Assembly (NCBI GenBank): GCA_945957575.1
Contig: CAMFLW010000001.1
Location: forward strand, 1 to 64,000
Direction: 5' to 3'
From: an uncultured Aeromonas sp.
GTDB lineage: Bacteria > Pseudomonadota > Gammaproteobacteria > Enterobacterales > Aeromonadaceae
Length of the DNA stretch: 64,000 nucleotides
Numbering within the stretch: position 1 is the stretch's first letter; each line of letters begins with the position of its first letter. Below the pieces are notes generated by a model. The model saw only the letters and a program-made list of their open reading frames with translations, was not told the origin of the DNA and searched no databases. The position numbers were made by a program, and so were the translations under genes. This document shows, piece by piece, positions 8,907 to 17,142 of the stretch.

Positions 8907-8935
8907 ATTATACCCGAATGTGGTGAGCCTGGCAG
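8907..8935 (-). promoter_or_regulatory. Putative sigma70 promoter of cmk-rpsA
   Basis: On the minus strand CTGCCA (8930-8935, four of six matches to the -35 consensus), a 17-bp spacer, then a perfect TATAAT (8907-8912). It lies about 58 bp upstream of the cmk ATG in the divergent gap with ribA. Confidence 0.6.
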
Positions 8936-9097
8936 TCATCAATCCGCACAAAGGGCCAAAACCCCGCCGGACAGCTGTGCTTGTATCTCATTTGGAGATT
9001 TCATTAAGCAATGCAGGGACTTGTTCTTATGGTCGTTCCTGATAAGGCGCGCTAAACTGGCCCCCTTTTTTGAGCCGTTAGTAGTAAGGAGCAACCT

Positions 9098-9691
9098 ATG
9101 AGCAGCGTTACCCTCGTGGCCAAATCCAAATTGCCAACCCCCTGGGGCACCTTCACGCTGGTAGGTTTTCAGGAAACCGGCACAGGCAAAGATCACGCCG
9201 CACTGGTGATGGGCGACATTACCGGTGAAGAGCCCGTGCTGGGCCGGATCCACTCAGAGTGCCTGACCGGCGACGCCCTGTTCAGCCTGCGTTGTGACTG
9301 CGGTTTCCAGTTGCAGGCGGCCATGGAAAATATCGCCAAAGCCGGTCGTGGCGTGTTGCTGTATGTGCGTCAAGAGGGCCGTGGCATCGGCTTGCTCAAC
9401 AAGATCCGCGCCTATCACCTGCAGGATCAGGGGGCCGATACCGTGGAGGCCAACGTAGCCCTTGGTTTCGCCGCCGATATGCGCGACTACACCATCTGCG
9501 CCGATATGCTCAAGCAGCTTGAGGTCAAGTCTCTCAAACTGATGACCAACAACCCGCGCAAGATGAAAGCGATGGAATCCTTCGGTATTCCGGTGGCCGA
9601 ACGGGTTCCGTTGCAGGAAGGACGCAATCCCCACAACGAGTTCTATCTGTCGACCAAGGCCAACAAGCTGGATCATATGCTGAAGAAGTGA
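9098..9691 (+). CDS. ribA: GTP cyclohydrolase II
   Basis: Opens and hydrolyses GTP to the first pyrimidine intermediate of riboflavin synthesis. The 197-residue protein is a stand-alone RibA with the zinc cysteines C55, C66 and C68 ([18 protein letters not shown]) and the RQEGRGIGL motif at 91-99. The start is preceded by AAGGAG. It is single-gene, divergent from cmk and followed by a strong terminator before the convergent cysB-like gene. In E. coli ribA also lies in the same general neighbourhood as cysB, lapAB and pyrF. Confidence 0.98.
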   Translation: MSSVTLVAKSKLPTPWGTFTLVGFQETGTGKDHAALVMGDITGEEPVLGRIHSECLTGDALFSLRCDCGFQLQAAMENIAKAGRGVLLYVRQEGRGIGLLNKIRAYHLQDQGADTVEANVALGFAADMRDYTICADMLKQLEVKSLKLMTNNPRKMKAMESFGIPVAERVPLQEGRNPHNEFYLSTKANKLDHMLKK

Positions 9692-9718
9692 GCCTGCATT
9701 GACGAATGCCAGATAGTC

Positions 9719-9745
9719 AAACGCCTCCCATTGGGAGGCGTTTTT
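9719..9745 (+). terminator. Rho-independent terminator of ribA
   Basis: Stem AACGCCTCCC with its complement GGGAGGCGTT around the 3-nt loop ATT, followed by a short T-run, about 28 nt after the ribA stop. Confidence 0.85.
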
Positions 9746-9772
9746 CTTGGGATGACCACACATCAACCCAAG

Positions 9773-10729
9773 CTATCTAAGTGGCACGGTCAGATTGGCC
9801 AACAGTTCTTCAAGCTCTTCGCCAGTGCGGGCAGCACTGTATTGTTCGACCCGCTCGCGGGTCAATTGCGGCGCGAGACGTTCAATCAGATCGTAGAGAT
9901 AGCCGCATAAAAATGCCCCTCTGCGCAACCCGATAGCGGCCACACCGCCTGGTAGCCAGGGCGCCGTTTTGAGCACCAGATCGCCATCGCGCTGGGGCTC
10001 CCAGGCAAAAGTTGCCATCACCCCGATGCCCATCCCTTGTCTGACATAGGTCTTGAGCACATCGCTGTCGCTCGCACAGCAGGCGATCCGGCTCTCGGCA
10101 TGAGCGCAATCAGTGCCATGAGCGGCAGAGAGCGCCCTTCCATCGGTCACCAATGCAAACTCCACCAGCTCGGCCGAGGTCAGCGATGTTGCTTTGGCCA
10201 ACGGATGATCCTTGGGTAGCACCAAGCCCCGTTGCCACTGAAAAGAGGGGAGCATGAGCAGATCGCTCCCCTCCTCCGGTTCATCCGCCAGCAGCAGATC
10301 GGCCGCGCCATCATGCACGGCTGCGCGGCACTGCGCAGCACTCCCTTGCATCACAGTTACGGCAACTTTGGGAAAGCGGGCCATGAAACCCTTGAGGATG
10401 GCGGGCAGAATATAACGGGCTTGCAGATGAGTGGCGGCAATGGTGAGGGTTCCCTGCTCCGGATGCACATGCTGCCTGGCCATGACCTTGATGGTGGCGA
10501 CCTTGTCCAGCACCTCCGCGGCCACTTTGATCACATCACGACCTATGGGGGTGATCTGGGTCAGGTGTTTGCCGCTGCGCTCGAAGATCTGGATCCCCAG
10601 CTCATCCTCCAGCATCCGCACCTGTTTGCTGATCCCGGGCTGGGAGGTATAGAGGCTCTCGGCGGTAGCCGACAGATTCAGCCTGTGGTTGGCCACCTCG
10701 ACGATATAGCGCAATTGCTGCAATTTCAT
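9773..10729 (-). CDS. CysB-like LysR-type transcriptional regulator
   Basis: A 318-residue LysR-family regulator whose first 60 residues are almost CysB (MKLQQLRYIVEVANHRLNLSATAESLYTSQPGISKQVRMLEDELG). E. coli CysB activates cysteine and sulfur assimilation genes with N-acetylserine as inducer. The effector domain keeps THxQARY but replaces CysB's YTFGFTGR region after LVT with DGRALSAAHG, so part of the CysB ligand pocket, as I remember it, is not conserved. It could be the genuine CysB of this lineage or a paralogue with another effector. The ATG at 10729 gives the family start. It converges on ribA and follows another LysR gene by 63 bp. Confidence 0.8.
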   Translation of the reverse strand: MKLQQLRYIVEVANHRLNLSATAESLYTSQPGISKQVRMLEDELGIQIFERSGKHLTQITPIGRDVIKVAAEVLDKVATIKVMARQHVHPEQGTLTIAATHLQARYILPAILKGFMARFPKVAVTVMQGSAAQCRAAVHDGAADLLLADEPEEGSDLLMLPSFQWQRGLVLPKDHPLAKATSLTSAELVEFALVTDGRALSAAHGTDCAHAESRIACCASDSDVLKTYVRQGMGIGVMATFAWEPQRDGDLVLKTAPWLPGGVAAIGLRRGAFLCGYLYDLIERLAPQLTRERVEQYSAARTGEELEELLANLTVPLR

Positions 10730-10792
10730 GGTGTAGCCCTCAAGCGAACCCACCGTTAATAGTAACAAACTTTCAGCAATGGCCCGCCGCCA

Positions 10793-11668
10793 TCAGGCCG
10801 GGCGATCCTTAAGTAGAAAATCGCGCAAGGCACGGTTGGCCATGGAGAGCGGATCGCCACGCCGCCACGCCACACAGAGGTCGAGGTAGATGGGCGGGTC
10901 GAAGGGTACGCCACTCAGATCCGGCTCCTCTTCCAGCACCATCCGCAAGAAGGTGGTCACCGCAAAGCCTTGCCGCACCACCGCCTTGAGCAGAGGGATA
11001 AGATTGCTCTCGAAGGCGATATCGGGTTCAACGCCAAGGCTCTGGGCCAGCGCCTCCATATGCTCCCGGTGATAAAAGCCGCGGCGAAACAGCGCCAGCT
11101 CCTGAGCAAAGAACTGCGAGAGGGTGACGGCTGGTTCACCGCGCAGGGGGTGATCGTCCCCCACCACCATCAACATCTCTTCACTCAGCAGATGTGCCCC
11201 CTCGATGGCGGGGGGGAGATCACTGGTGATGAGAATGGCCAGATCGAGGGAGCCATCCACCATCCGGCTGAGCAGCTCACGGGTGCCGGCCTCTTCGACC
11301 CGGATCTTGAGGCCGGGGTAGCGGTGCTTGAAGGCCATCAGACGAGGGGGGAAATAGTAGGAGCCCATCATGTAGGGGATCCCGATCCGCACTTCCCCCC
11401 GCTCCAGCCCCTTGAGCTCGGCCATCTCGGCCTCGGCCTGATGCATCTGCAGCAACAGACGCTCGGCATGGCGACAGAGCACCTCTCCCTCCGGGGTGAG
11501 CCGTACCGCCCGATCCTGTCGATCAAACAGCCGCAATTCGAGCTGCTGCTCCAGTTTGGCAATAGCCATGCTGATGGCAGGTTGCGCCACGTGCAAGCTA
11601 TTGGCTGCCTTGGTAAATGAGCCGGCATCCCTGACCGCCAGCAGATAGGTGAGCTGTTTCAGATCCAT
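10793..11668 (-). CDS. LysR-type regulator divergent from MFS transporter
   Basis: A 291-residue LysR regulator: winged helix-turn-helix at residues 1-60 (FTKAANSLHVAQPAISMAIAKLEQQL) and a periplasmic-binding-like effector domain from about residue 90. The effector is unknown. It is transcribed away from the MFS gene at 11764, the classic LysR arrangement in which the regulator controls its divergent neighbour, and the gap holds a 17-bp perfect palindrome that could be its operator. Confidence 0.9.
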   Translation of the reverse strand: MDLKQLTYLLAVRDAGSFTKAANSLHVAQPAISMAIAKLEQQLELRLFDRQDRAVRLTPEGEVLCRHAERLLLQMHQAEAEMAELKGLERGEVRIGIPYMMGSYYFPPRLMAFKHRYPGLKIRVEEAGTRELLSRMVDGSLDLAILITSDLPPAIEGAHLLSEEMLMVVGDDHPLRGEPAVTLSQFFAQELALFRRGFYHREHMEALAQSLGVEPDIAFESNLIPLLKAVVRQGFAVTTFLRMVLEEEPDLSGVPFDPPIYLDLCVAWRRGDPLSMANRALRDFLLKDRPA

Positions 11669-11698
11669 GTATCAATTCATCTTATGAGATGGATAACT

Positions 11699-11715
11699 TA
11701 AATATATTATATTTA
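11699..11715. promoter_or_regulatory. AT-rich perfect palindrome, candidate LysR operator
   Basis: TAAATATA-T-TATATTTA is a perfect 8+1+8 inverted repeat that includes T-N11-A spacing, the minimal LysR-box pattern. It lies 30 bp upstream of the LysR start and 48 bp upstream of the MFS start, so it could serve both promoters. Being AT-only, it could also be a chance palindrome or overlap a -10 element. Confidence 0.4.
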
Positions 11716-11733
11716 TAGCCGTAAGGACTCTAC

Positions 11734-11753
11734 CCTGACCAAAAGTAGTCAGG
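11734..11753 (+). promoter_or_regulatory. Inverted repeat overlapping the MFS gene ribosome binding site
   Basis: CCTGAC (11734-11739) and GTCAGG (11748-11753) can pair around an 8-nt loop in the mRNA leader. The 3' arm contains the AGG of the AGGA Shine-Dalgarno sequence 10 nt before the ATG, so the hairpin could hide the ribosome binding site; it could equally act as a DNA operator. Confidence 0.35.
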
Positions 11754-11763
11754 ACAATACGCA

Positions 11764-12987
11764 ATGATTGAAGTTGGAAGTCGCGAGTGGATACGTGCAA
11801 CCCTGGCCCTCAGCCTAGGCTCTTTTCTGGTGTTTCTGAACCTCTACCAGACCCATCCCCTGTTACCCCTGATTGCCGAGGTCTTCTCGGTCAACTCCCT
11901 CTCGGCCAGCTGGACCCTGGCAGGATGCACTGCTGGCCTCGCCGCCTCCCTGCTGATCTGCGCCAGACTGGCGGATCGCCATGGCCGTCGGCAGGTCATG
12001 CTGGGTACCCTCACCCTGGCGATCCTGCTCTCACTGTTGATCCCGCTGGTTGAGCAGTTTGGCTCCCTGCTGTTGCTGCGCATCCTGCAGGGCGCGCTGC
12101 TGGCAGGACTGCCCGCGACCGCGATTGCCTATATGGGGGAAGAGTTCAGCAAACGGGCGCTGCTCTCGGCGGTGGGGGTCTATATTGCCGCCAACTCCCT
12201 CGGTGGCATTGCCGGTCGGGTGGTCGGCGGTCTGTTGGCGGGCTGGTTTGGCGACTGGCAGCATACCTTTCTGGGGATCGGAGTGATCAGCCTGTCACTG
12301 CTGCCGCTGGTCTTCTGGCTGCTGCCCCACCAGACCCGCTTTGTGGCGAGCGCCCCCGTTCGCGGTCAATTTGCCCGCGCCTTGCAGCAACACTTGACCA
12401 ATCCCTTGCTGGTAGGGGCTTACCTTATCGGCGGGCTCAACTTTATGGTGTTTCTGAACCAGTTCAGCTATCTCACCTTCCTGCTGGCCAAGCCCCCTTT
12501 CTCCCTGCCCACCCAGTGGCTCGGCATGCTGTTTCTCACCTATCTCTCGGGGACGGTGGCCTCCTCACTGAGCGGCCGCTTTGCCAACCGCTGGGGGGCA
12601 CAACGCATGCTGCTGGTCGGGATCGCCCTGATGGCCCTCGGCAGTCTGTGGCTGCTGCAAGCTAGCCTGCTCGGGATCCTGAGTGGCTTGCTGATCTCCA
12701 GCTTCGGCTTTTTCCTGGCACACGCCTGCGCCAGCGCCTGGGTCGGTCATCATGTCGAACACAACCGCGCCCTCGCCTCCTCCCTCTATCTGGTGGCCTA
12801 CTATCTGGGAGCCAGTCTGGGTGGGCTTTACCTGCACCCCTTCTGGGAGCAGGGTGAGCTGGGCGGTCTGGTCATGGGGATTGAACTGGTCCTCATCCTG
12901 ACGTCGGGCTTGGGCCTCTGGCTCGGCCGTCTCAAGCAGCGAAGCCAATCGCCACTGCCCGCCCAGCAACCCCACCGACACGGGTAA
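11764..12987 (+). CDS. MFS transporter (YnfM-like)
   Basis: A 407-residue major facilitator with about 12 membrane segments and motif A between segments 2 and 3 (RLADRHGRRQ). Sequence style (FLNLYQTHPLLPLIAE near the start, ATAIAYMGEE mid-protein) is like E. coli YnfM. The substrate is unknown; such proteins are usually drug or metabolite exporters. It diverges from a LysR gene that probably controls it, and ends 65 bp before a bidirectional terminator. Confidence 0.9.
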   Translation: MIEVGSREWIRATLALSLGSFLVFLNLYQTHPLLPLIAEVFSVNSLSASWTLAGCTAGLAASLLICARLADRHGRRQVMLGTLTLAILLSLLIPLVEQFGSLLLLRILQGALLAGLPATAIAYMGEEFSKRALLSAVGVYIAANSLGGIAGRVVGGLLAGWFGDWQHTFLGIGVISLSLLPLVFWLLPHQTRFVASAPVRGQFARALQQHLTNPLLVGAYLIGGLNFMVFLNQFSYLTFLLAKPPFSLPTQWLGMLFLTYLSGTVASSLSGRFANRWGAQRMLLVGIALMALGSLWLLQASLLGILSGLLISSFGFFLAHACASAWVGHHVEHNRALASSLYLVAYYLGASLGGLYLHPFWEQGELGGLVMGIELVLILTSGLGLWLGRLKQRSQSPLPAQQPHRHG

Positions 12988-13052
12988 CAGGCTCAGCGCA
13001 AACAGGGTCACCCACGAGCAGATGGCGCTCTCGCAACCAAGCACCGCCAGAT

Positions 13053-13086
13053 AGCAAAAGGGGTCACACCGGTGACCCCTTTTGCT
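13053..13086. terminator. Bidirectional terminator
   Basis: Fifteen-bp perfect stem (13053-13067 with 13072-13086; core AAAAGGGGTCAC / GTGACCCCTTTT) with a 4-nt loop. It lies between the ends of the convergent MFS gene and the YecM gene and has A/T ends suited to both directions. Confidence 0.85.
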
Positions 13087-13132
13087 GCGTTATTCAAGAG
13101 CCTGTCAGGCTCGCACCGCATTGAACGCAGGA

Positions 13133-13678
13133 TCACTCCTGATCGAAATAATCCGCAGGCACCGCGACCACAGCGTCGGTCGCCACCTCTTCGGCGATCA
13201 CCTCAGCCAGCGGGCGCAGGTGAAACTTGATCTGGCCGGAGGGCAACATCAGGCCAATATCGGGGTTGCGGGTATCCTGCATGTTGCCGGTTTTGAATGG
13301 CTGCTCGGGATAGCGCACTACCAGATCTTGCAGTGAAGCGACCACCAGCTCGATATGTTCCAGCCCAGCCTGATGGACGCGACCCGGTTTCGGTGCAGCC
13401 AGCTCGATACAGGGTACCTGTACCTCACCAGCCAACAGAGGCTGATGCAACTGATAAGTGGCGATGGGACGTCCGCCAATCATCCCCTCCACCAGCAAGG
13501 AGCCCGCCTCAGCCAGCACAGCACATAGCGCGCGGTACTCCTGCAGGGTAGCCGCCCGATAACAGAGGTGATCGACTGTTAGCTGTGAAATTGTGACGCC
13601 AGTGGCGGCCAGTTCGGCCATCAGCTGAGAAACAAATGGGGCCATTGGCCCCAGTGTGGAATCGAGTGGGTGGGACAT
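13133..13678 (-). CDS. YecM family protein (VOC superfamily)
   Basis: A 181-residue homologue of E. coli YecM, a metal-binding vicinal-oxygen-chelate fold protein of unknown function. Recognisable segments are TVDHLCYRAAT near residue 37, CIELAAPKPG and GLEHIELVV mid-protein and IKFHLRPL near the C-terminus. The ATG at 13678 (MSHPLDSTLG) was chosen; an ATG three codons upstream at 13687 overlaps the stop of the upstream gene and neither has a strong ribosome binding site. The end of the upstream coiled-coil gene is only 2 nt away, so the two are probably co-transcribed. Confidence 0.85.
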   Translation of the reverse strand: MSHPLDSTLGPMAPFVSQLMAELAATGVTISQLTVDHLCYRAATLQEYRALCAVLAEAGSLLVEGMIGGRPIATYQLHQPLLAGEVQVPCIELAAPKPGRVHQAGLEHIELVVASLQDLVVRYPEQPFKTGNMQDTRNPDIGLMLPSGQIKFHLRPLAEVIAEEVATDAVVAVPADYFDQE

Positions 13679-13680
13679 GC

Positions 13681-14445
13681 TTACCATTTTTTCTTGGGTT
13701 GAAACAGGACATCGAGCTCGTCGGCTTCCTTGTCCTTGATGTTTTGCAGATCCTGCGCGCTGTTTTGCTGCTGCAGCTCTTCAAGCTCCTTGAGCCCCTG
13801 ACGCATATCTTCTTCACGGGCCAGCAGATAGGGATCCTTGTCGCCCACGCTCGCCATGGCAGAGAGTCCCTTGGTATAGAGCTGGCGGCAAGTGCCATAT
13901 TGGCCCTGAATGCGAGCATCCATCGCCCGCTTGACCAGATTGGAGATGTTGATCTTGAGCTGCATCAGCTCGAGGCGGCGCTCTTCCTGGGCAAACCCCT
14001 GAGGGTCAATCTTGCCCTTGTTATGCTCGACACGCAGCACGGCCCGCAACTTCTTGACCAACTGCAGCATCTGGATCGCTTGACGATCGGACTCTGGGGT
14101 CTTGAAGTGCCCCTCATCCTGCGCACTGTAATTTTCCTGCACGTTCTTGATCTGAGTCTGTACATCGGCGATGCGCTGCTTGAGCTGGTTGTTGGGCATG
14201 ATCTGCGCGATGGTGCGATAGGCATCGAGGATCCGGTGCTGTAGCAGTAGCACCATGTTTTTGGAGAAAGGCACCAGATTGACGTTCAGCAGTACCTCTT
14301 CGGTCTCGTCGGCTACCGTCTTGTGTCTGGCAACGGCGTGACGCTTTTCAGCCTCCGCCTTCTGCTTATATTGCTGTACCACGTTATAGGCGATAACCAA
14401 AAACAGGAGCGCGCCGATAGACAACAATACCAAAGTTAAAATCAT
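13681..14445 (-). CDS. Conserved membrane-anchored coiled-coil protein, function unknown
   Basis: A 254-residue protein with one N-terminal membrane segment (ILTLVLLSIGALLFLVIAYNVV) followed by a long charged, helix-rich cytoplasmic part with coiled-coil character (VVQQYKQKAEAEKRHA; ERRLELMQLKINISNLVKRAMD; LKELEELQQQNS) and a basic tail ending FQPKKKW. No enzyme motif is visible. Homologues occur in related gammaproteobacteria as far as I recall, without known function. The ATG at 14445 is used; an upstream TTG would add eight residues. It is probably co-transcribed with the YecM gene directly downstream. Confidence 0.75.
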   Translation of the reverse strand: MILTLVLLSIGALLFLVIAYNVVQQYKQKAEAEKRHAVARHKTVADETEEVLLNVNLVPFSKNMVLLLQHRILDAYRTIAQIMPNNQLKQRIADVQTQIKNVQENYSAQDEGHFKTPESDRQAIQMLQLVKKLRAVLRVEHNKGKIDPQGFAQEERRLELMQLKINISNLVKRAMDARIQGQYGTCRQLYTKGLSAMASVGDKDPYLLAREEDMRQGLKELEELQQQNSAQDLQNIKDKEADELDVLFQPKKKW

Positions 14446-14636
14446 AGGATGTCCAAACCCCTGTCCCAATCCAATTGCGTGATCCTACAACAGCTTACCA
14501 ACTTAAGGTAGCCTGCAGATCCCCCCTTGCCCACGATTTGTCACCAAGCTGTGCCCCCGGTCTCAGGGAAAGATTGCAGGATCAGGGGATGATGACCATG
14601 ACAGTCACCTCCCTATATTATCGCCCATCCGCGTCA

Positions 14637-15362
14637 TTACTTGAGGTTAAAGCCTCGGGATTGCAGGAAGCCCAGCATGAAAGGGCGGGACTCCTTGCTC
14701 AGGATGGCGCGGATCTGGCCACTCCAGGTCTGCAGCTTGTTGTTGCTGCTGCGAGCCTGATAGTAGGCCTCAATCTGCTGATCGTAGTGAGCCAGCAAGT
14801 CGCGATCCAGCTCGCGCTGGTAACGCTCCTGATGCACCACCAGCGCCCGTGGCAAGCGAGGTTTCTGCTCAGGCTGCTGGGCCGGATGGCCAAGACAGAG
14901 GCCAAAAAGCGGGATAACCCGATCAGGCAAGCCCAGTAGCTCGCTCACCTCTGCCGGATGGTTGCGAAGTCCACCGATATAAACCCCACCCAGCCCCAGC
15001 GACTGCGCCTCCAGCAGGGCATTTTGCGCCATGATGGCACCGTCGATGGCACCGATCAGCAGCTGCTCCGCATAGCCGGTCTGGGCATCGGGCACGATCT
15101 GGGTGTGGCGGTGGTAATCGGCGCAGAACACCAGAAACTCGGCCGCCTGCACCACATAGGGTTGATTGCCCGCCAGCATTGCCAACTGCTGACGCGCCTC
15201 GGGCTCGCAGACTCGCACAATACTGGTCACCTGCAAAAAGCTCGAGGTTGAGGCGGACTGGGCGGCGGCGAGAATGGCATCCAGCTGCTGCGGGGCGATC
15301 GGCTCGGCAGTGAACTGGCGAATGGAACGATGGGAAAGGATAAGATCGATGGTCTGATTCAT
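14637..15362 (-). CDS. nfsA: Oxygen-insensitive NADPH nitroreductase NfsA
   Basis: FMN-dependent reductase that reduces nitroaromatics, quinones and similar compounds by two-electron transfer from NADPH. The 241 residues match E. coli NfsA in length (240) and layout: the FMN-binding HRSIRQFTAEPI at the N-terminus, QSASTSSFLQVTSIV, and GLGGVYIGGLRNHPAEVSELLGLP in the middle. The ATG at 15362 has GGAGG 5 nt upstream; earlier in-frame residues are antisense to the AbgT gene. The AbgT gene's terminator lies just upstream, so it probably has its own promoter. Confidence 0.96.
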   Translation of the reverse strand: MNQTIDLILSHRSIRQFTAEPIAPQQLDAILAAAQSASTSSFLQVTSIVRVCEPEARQQLAMLAGNQPYVVQAAEFLVFCADYHRHTQIVPDAQTGYAEQLLIGAIDGAIMAQNALLEAQSLGLGGVYIGGLRNHPAEVSELLGLPDRVIPLFGLCLGHPAQQPEQKPRLPRALVVHQERYQRELDRDLLAHYDQQIEAYYQARSSNNKLQTWSGQIRAILSKESRPFMLGFLQSRGFNLK

Positions 15363-15393
15363 GGCACCTCCAGAGTGAGGTAACACCATAACG

Positions 15394-15423
15394 AAAAAAA
15401 CGAGGGAGCCCAAGGCTCCCTCG
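15394..15423 (-). terminator. Terminator of the AbgT gene
   Basis: Ten-bp stem CGAGGGAGCC / GGCTCCCTCG with a 3-nt loop (15401-15423), followed on the minus strand by a run of seven T. It lies 11 nt after the AbgT gene stop. Confidence 0.88.
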
Positions 15424-15433
15424 CATACCCCGT

Positions 15434-16999
15434 TCAGGGGGCCGGATAGACATACGGTGCTTGTAACCCGAGCGGGAAGCCGAGCGCCCAGTAGAGCAGC
15501 AGGAAGATGGTCCAGCTCACCAGGAAGGCCAGCGAGTAAGGCAGCATCATGGAGACCAGGGTGCCGATCCCGGTGCTCTTCACATACTGCTGGCAATAGA
15601 CCACCACCAGCGGGAAGAAGACCATCAACGGGGTGATGATGTTGGAGGCGGAATCCCCGACCCGATAGGCCGCCTGGGTCAGCTCGGGGGAGATCCCGAC
15701 AGCCATCAGCATGGGCACCAGGATCGGGCTGATCAGCGCCCACTTGGCAGAGGCCGACCCCACCACCAGATTGACGGTCGCGGTCAGCAGGATCATCCCG
15801 ACAATGGTGATCTCACCGGGCAGCGCCAGTGCATGAAGCACCTCGGCACCGGAAAGGGCCAGCAGAGTGCCCAGATTGGAATCGCCAAACGCCTTGATAA
15901 AGAGCGCGCAGAAGAAGGCCATCACCATGTAGGAGCCCATCTTGTTCATGGTGGCCGACATGGCGTCGATCACATCCTTGCCACTCTTGAAGTTGCCCGC
16001 CACGAAGCCGTAGACAATCCCCGGCAGGATAAAGAGCAGGAAGATGAGCGGCACGATGGATTTCATCACAGGGGCGGCAAAGGTGGTCAGTGAACCATCG
16101 GCAGCACGCAACGGTGAATCGCTCGGGGAGAGCGCCAGCGCCAGCAGCACGATGGCCGCCAGCATGGCAAACCCAGCCCAGTTGAAGGCACGGCTCTCCT
16201 GAGCGGTGTAGCGGCCCATCTCGTCAGCACTCTCCAGATCGTCATTAAGCTCGACATGCTTGAGACGCGGCTCCACCACCTTCTCGGTGACAAACCAGCC
16301 GACGCAGATGATCAGCAGGGAGGATGCACCAGTAAAGATGATGTTGCACAGGGTATTGACCATGTACTCTGGGTCAAGAATTTGCGCGGCAGACTGGGTA
16401 AAGCCCTGCAGCAAGGCATCGCCACCGGATGGCAGGAAGTTGGCGGCAAAACCGCCTGAAACACCGGCAAACGCGGCAGCGATACCCGCCAGCGGATGGC
16501 GTCCAGCAGCGTGGAAGATGATGCCACCGATGGGGATCACCAGCACATAACCCGCATCGGCGGCGGTATGGCTGACGATCGCCACCAGGATCAGCATGGG
16601 GGTGAGGAAACGGGCAGGCGTCACTTTCAGCAACTTTTTCAGACCGGTATTGATGAAACCGGACTGCTCGGCCACCCCTACCCCCAGCATGGCCACCAGC
16701 ACGATCCCCAGCGGGGCAAAGCCGGTGAAGGTCGTGACCATGGTGGAGAGAAACTCGGCTAGACCGGCACCGGTCAGCAGGTTGTTGACCACTACGGCCT
16801 CCCCGGTACGGGGATTGACCAGATCAAACTGGAATTGGGACAACACCCAAGAGCCGACCCAGACGATCAGCAAGGCATAGAGGAACAGCATGGCGGGGTC
16901 GGGTAATTTGTTCCCGGCTTTCTCGACGCCATTGAGGAAACGGTTCAGCCAACCCTTGGGAGGGCTGGCCGGACGGTCATTGACAGCAGCATGACTCAT
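15434..16999 (-). CDS. AbgT family p-aminobenzoyl-glutamate transporter
   Basis: A 521-residue inner-membrane transporter of the AbgT family, known for p-aminobenzoyl-glutamate uptake in E. coli and for sulfonamide or antimetabolite export in some relatives. It starts with a soluble tail, then NRFLNGVEKAGNKLPDPAMLF typical of the family, followed by many hydrophobic segments; ANFLPSGGDALLQG, SASAKWALISPI and YRVGDSASNIITPLM are recognisable family motifs. The ATG at 16999 has GGAG about 10 nt upstream. No abgA or abgB hydrolase genes are adjacent, so the substrate direction is not settled. A TTAAT-TTCG-ATTAA dyad lies about 86 bp upstream. Confidence 0.93.
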   Translation of the reverse strand: MSHAAVNDRPASPPKGWLNRFLNGVEKAGNKLPDPAMLFLYALLIVWVGSWVLSQFQFDLVNPRTGEAVVVNNLLTGAGLAEFLSTMVTTFTGFAPLGIVLVAMLGVGVAEQSGFINTGLKKLLKVTPARFLTPMLILVAIVSHTAADAGYVLVIPIGGIIFHAAGRHPLAGIAAAFAGVSGGFAANFLPSGGDALLQGFTQSAAQILDPEYMVNTLCNIIFTGASSLLIICVGWFVTEKVVEPRLKHVELNDDLESADEMGRYTAQESRAFNWAGFAMLAAIVLLALALSPSDSPLRAADGSLTTFAAPVMKSIVPLIFLLFILPGIVYGFVAGNFKSGKDVIDAMSATMNKMGSYMVMAFFCALFIKAFGDSNLGTLLALSGAEVLHALALPGEITIVGMILLTATVNLVVGSASAKWALISPILVPMLMAVGISPELTQAAYRVGDSASNIITPLMVFFPLVVVYCQQYVKSTGIGTLVSMMLPYSLAFLVSWTIFLLLYWALGFPLGLQAPYVYPAP

Positions 17000-17142
17000 T
17001 ATTGCGATACTCCTTTCCCTAGAAACGAGGTCGCATGCTAGCAATTCCAGCCAATCCGTCTCATGACCGATCGCAAAAGAATGATTAATTTCGATTAAAT
17101 GTTGCGGGATAAAATGCCAAGTTGTGGCCTAACGCACACTTG

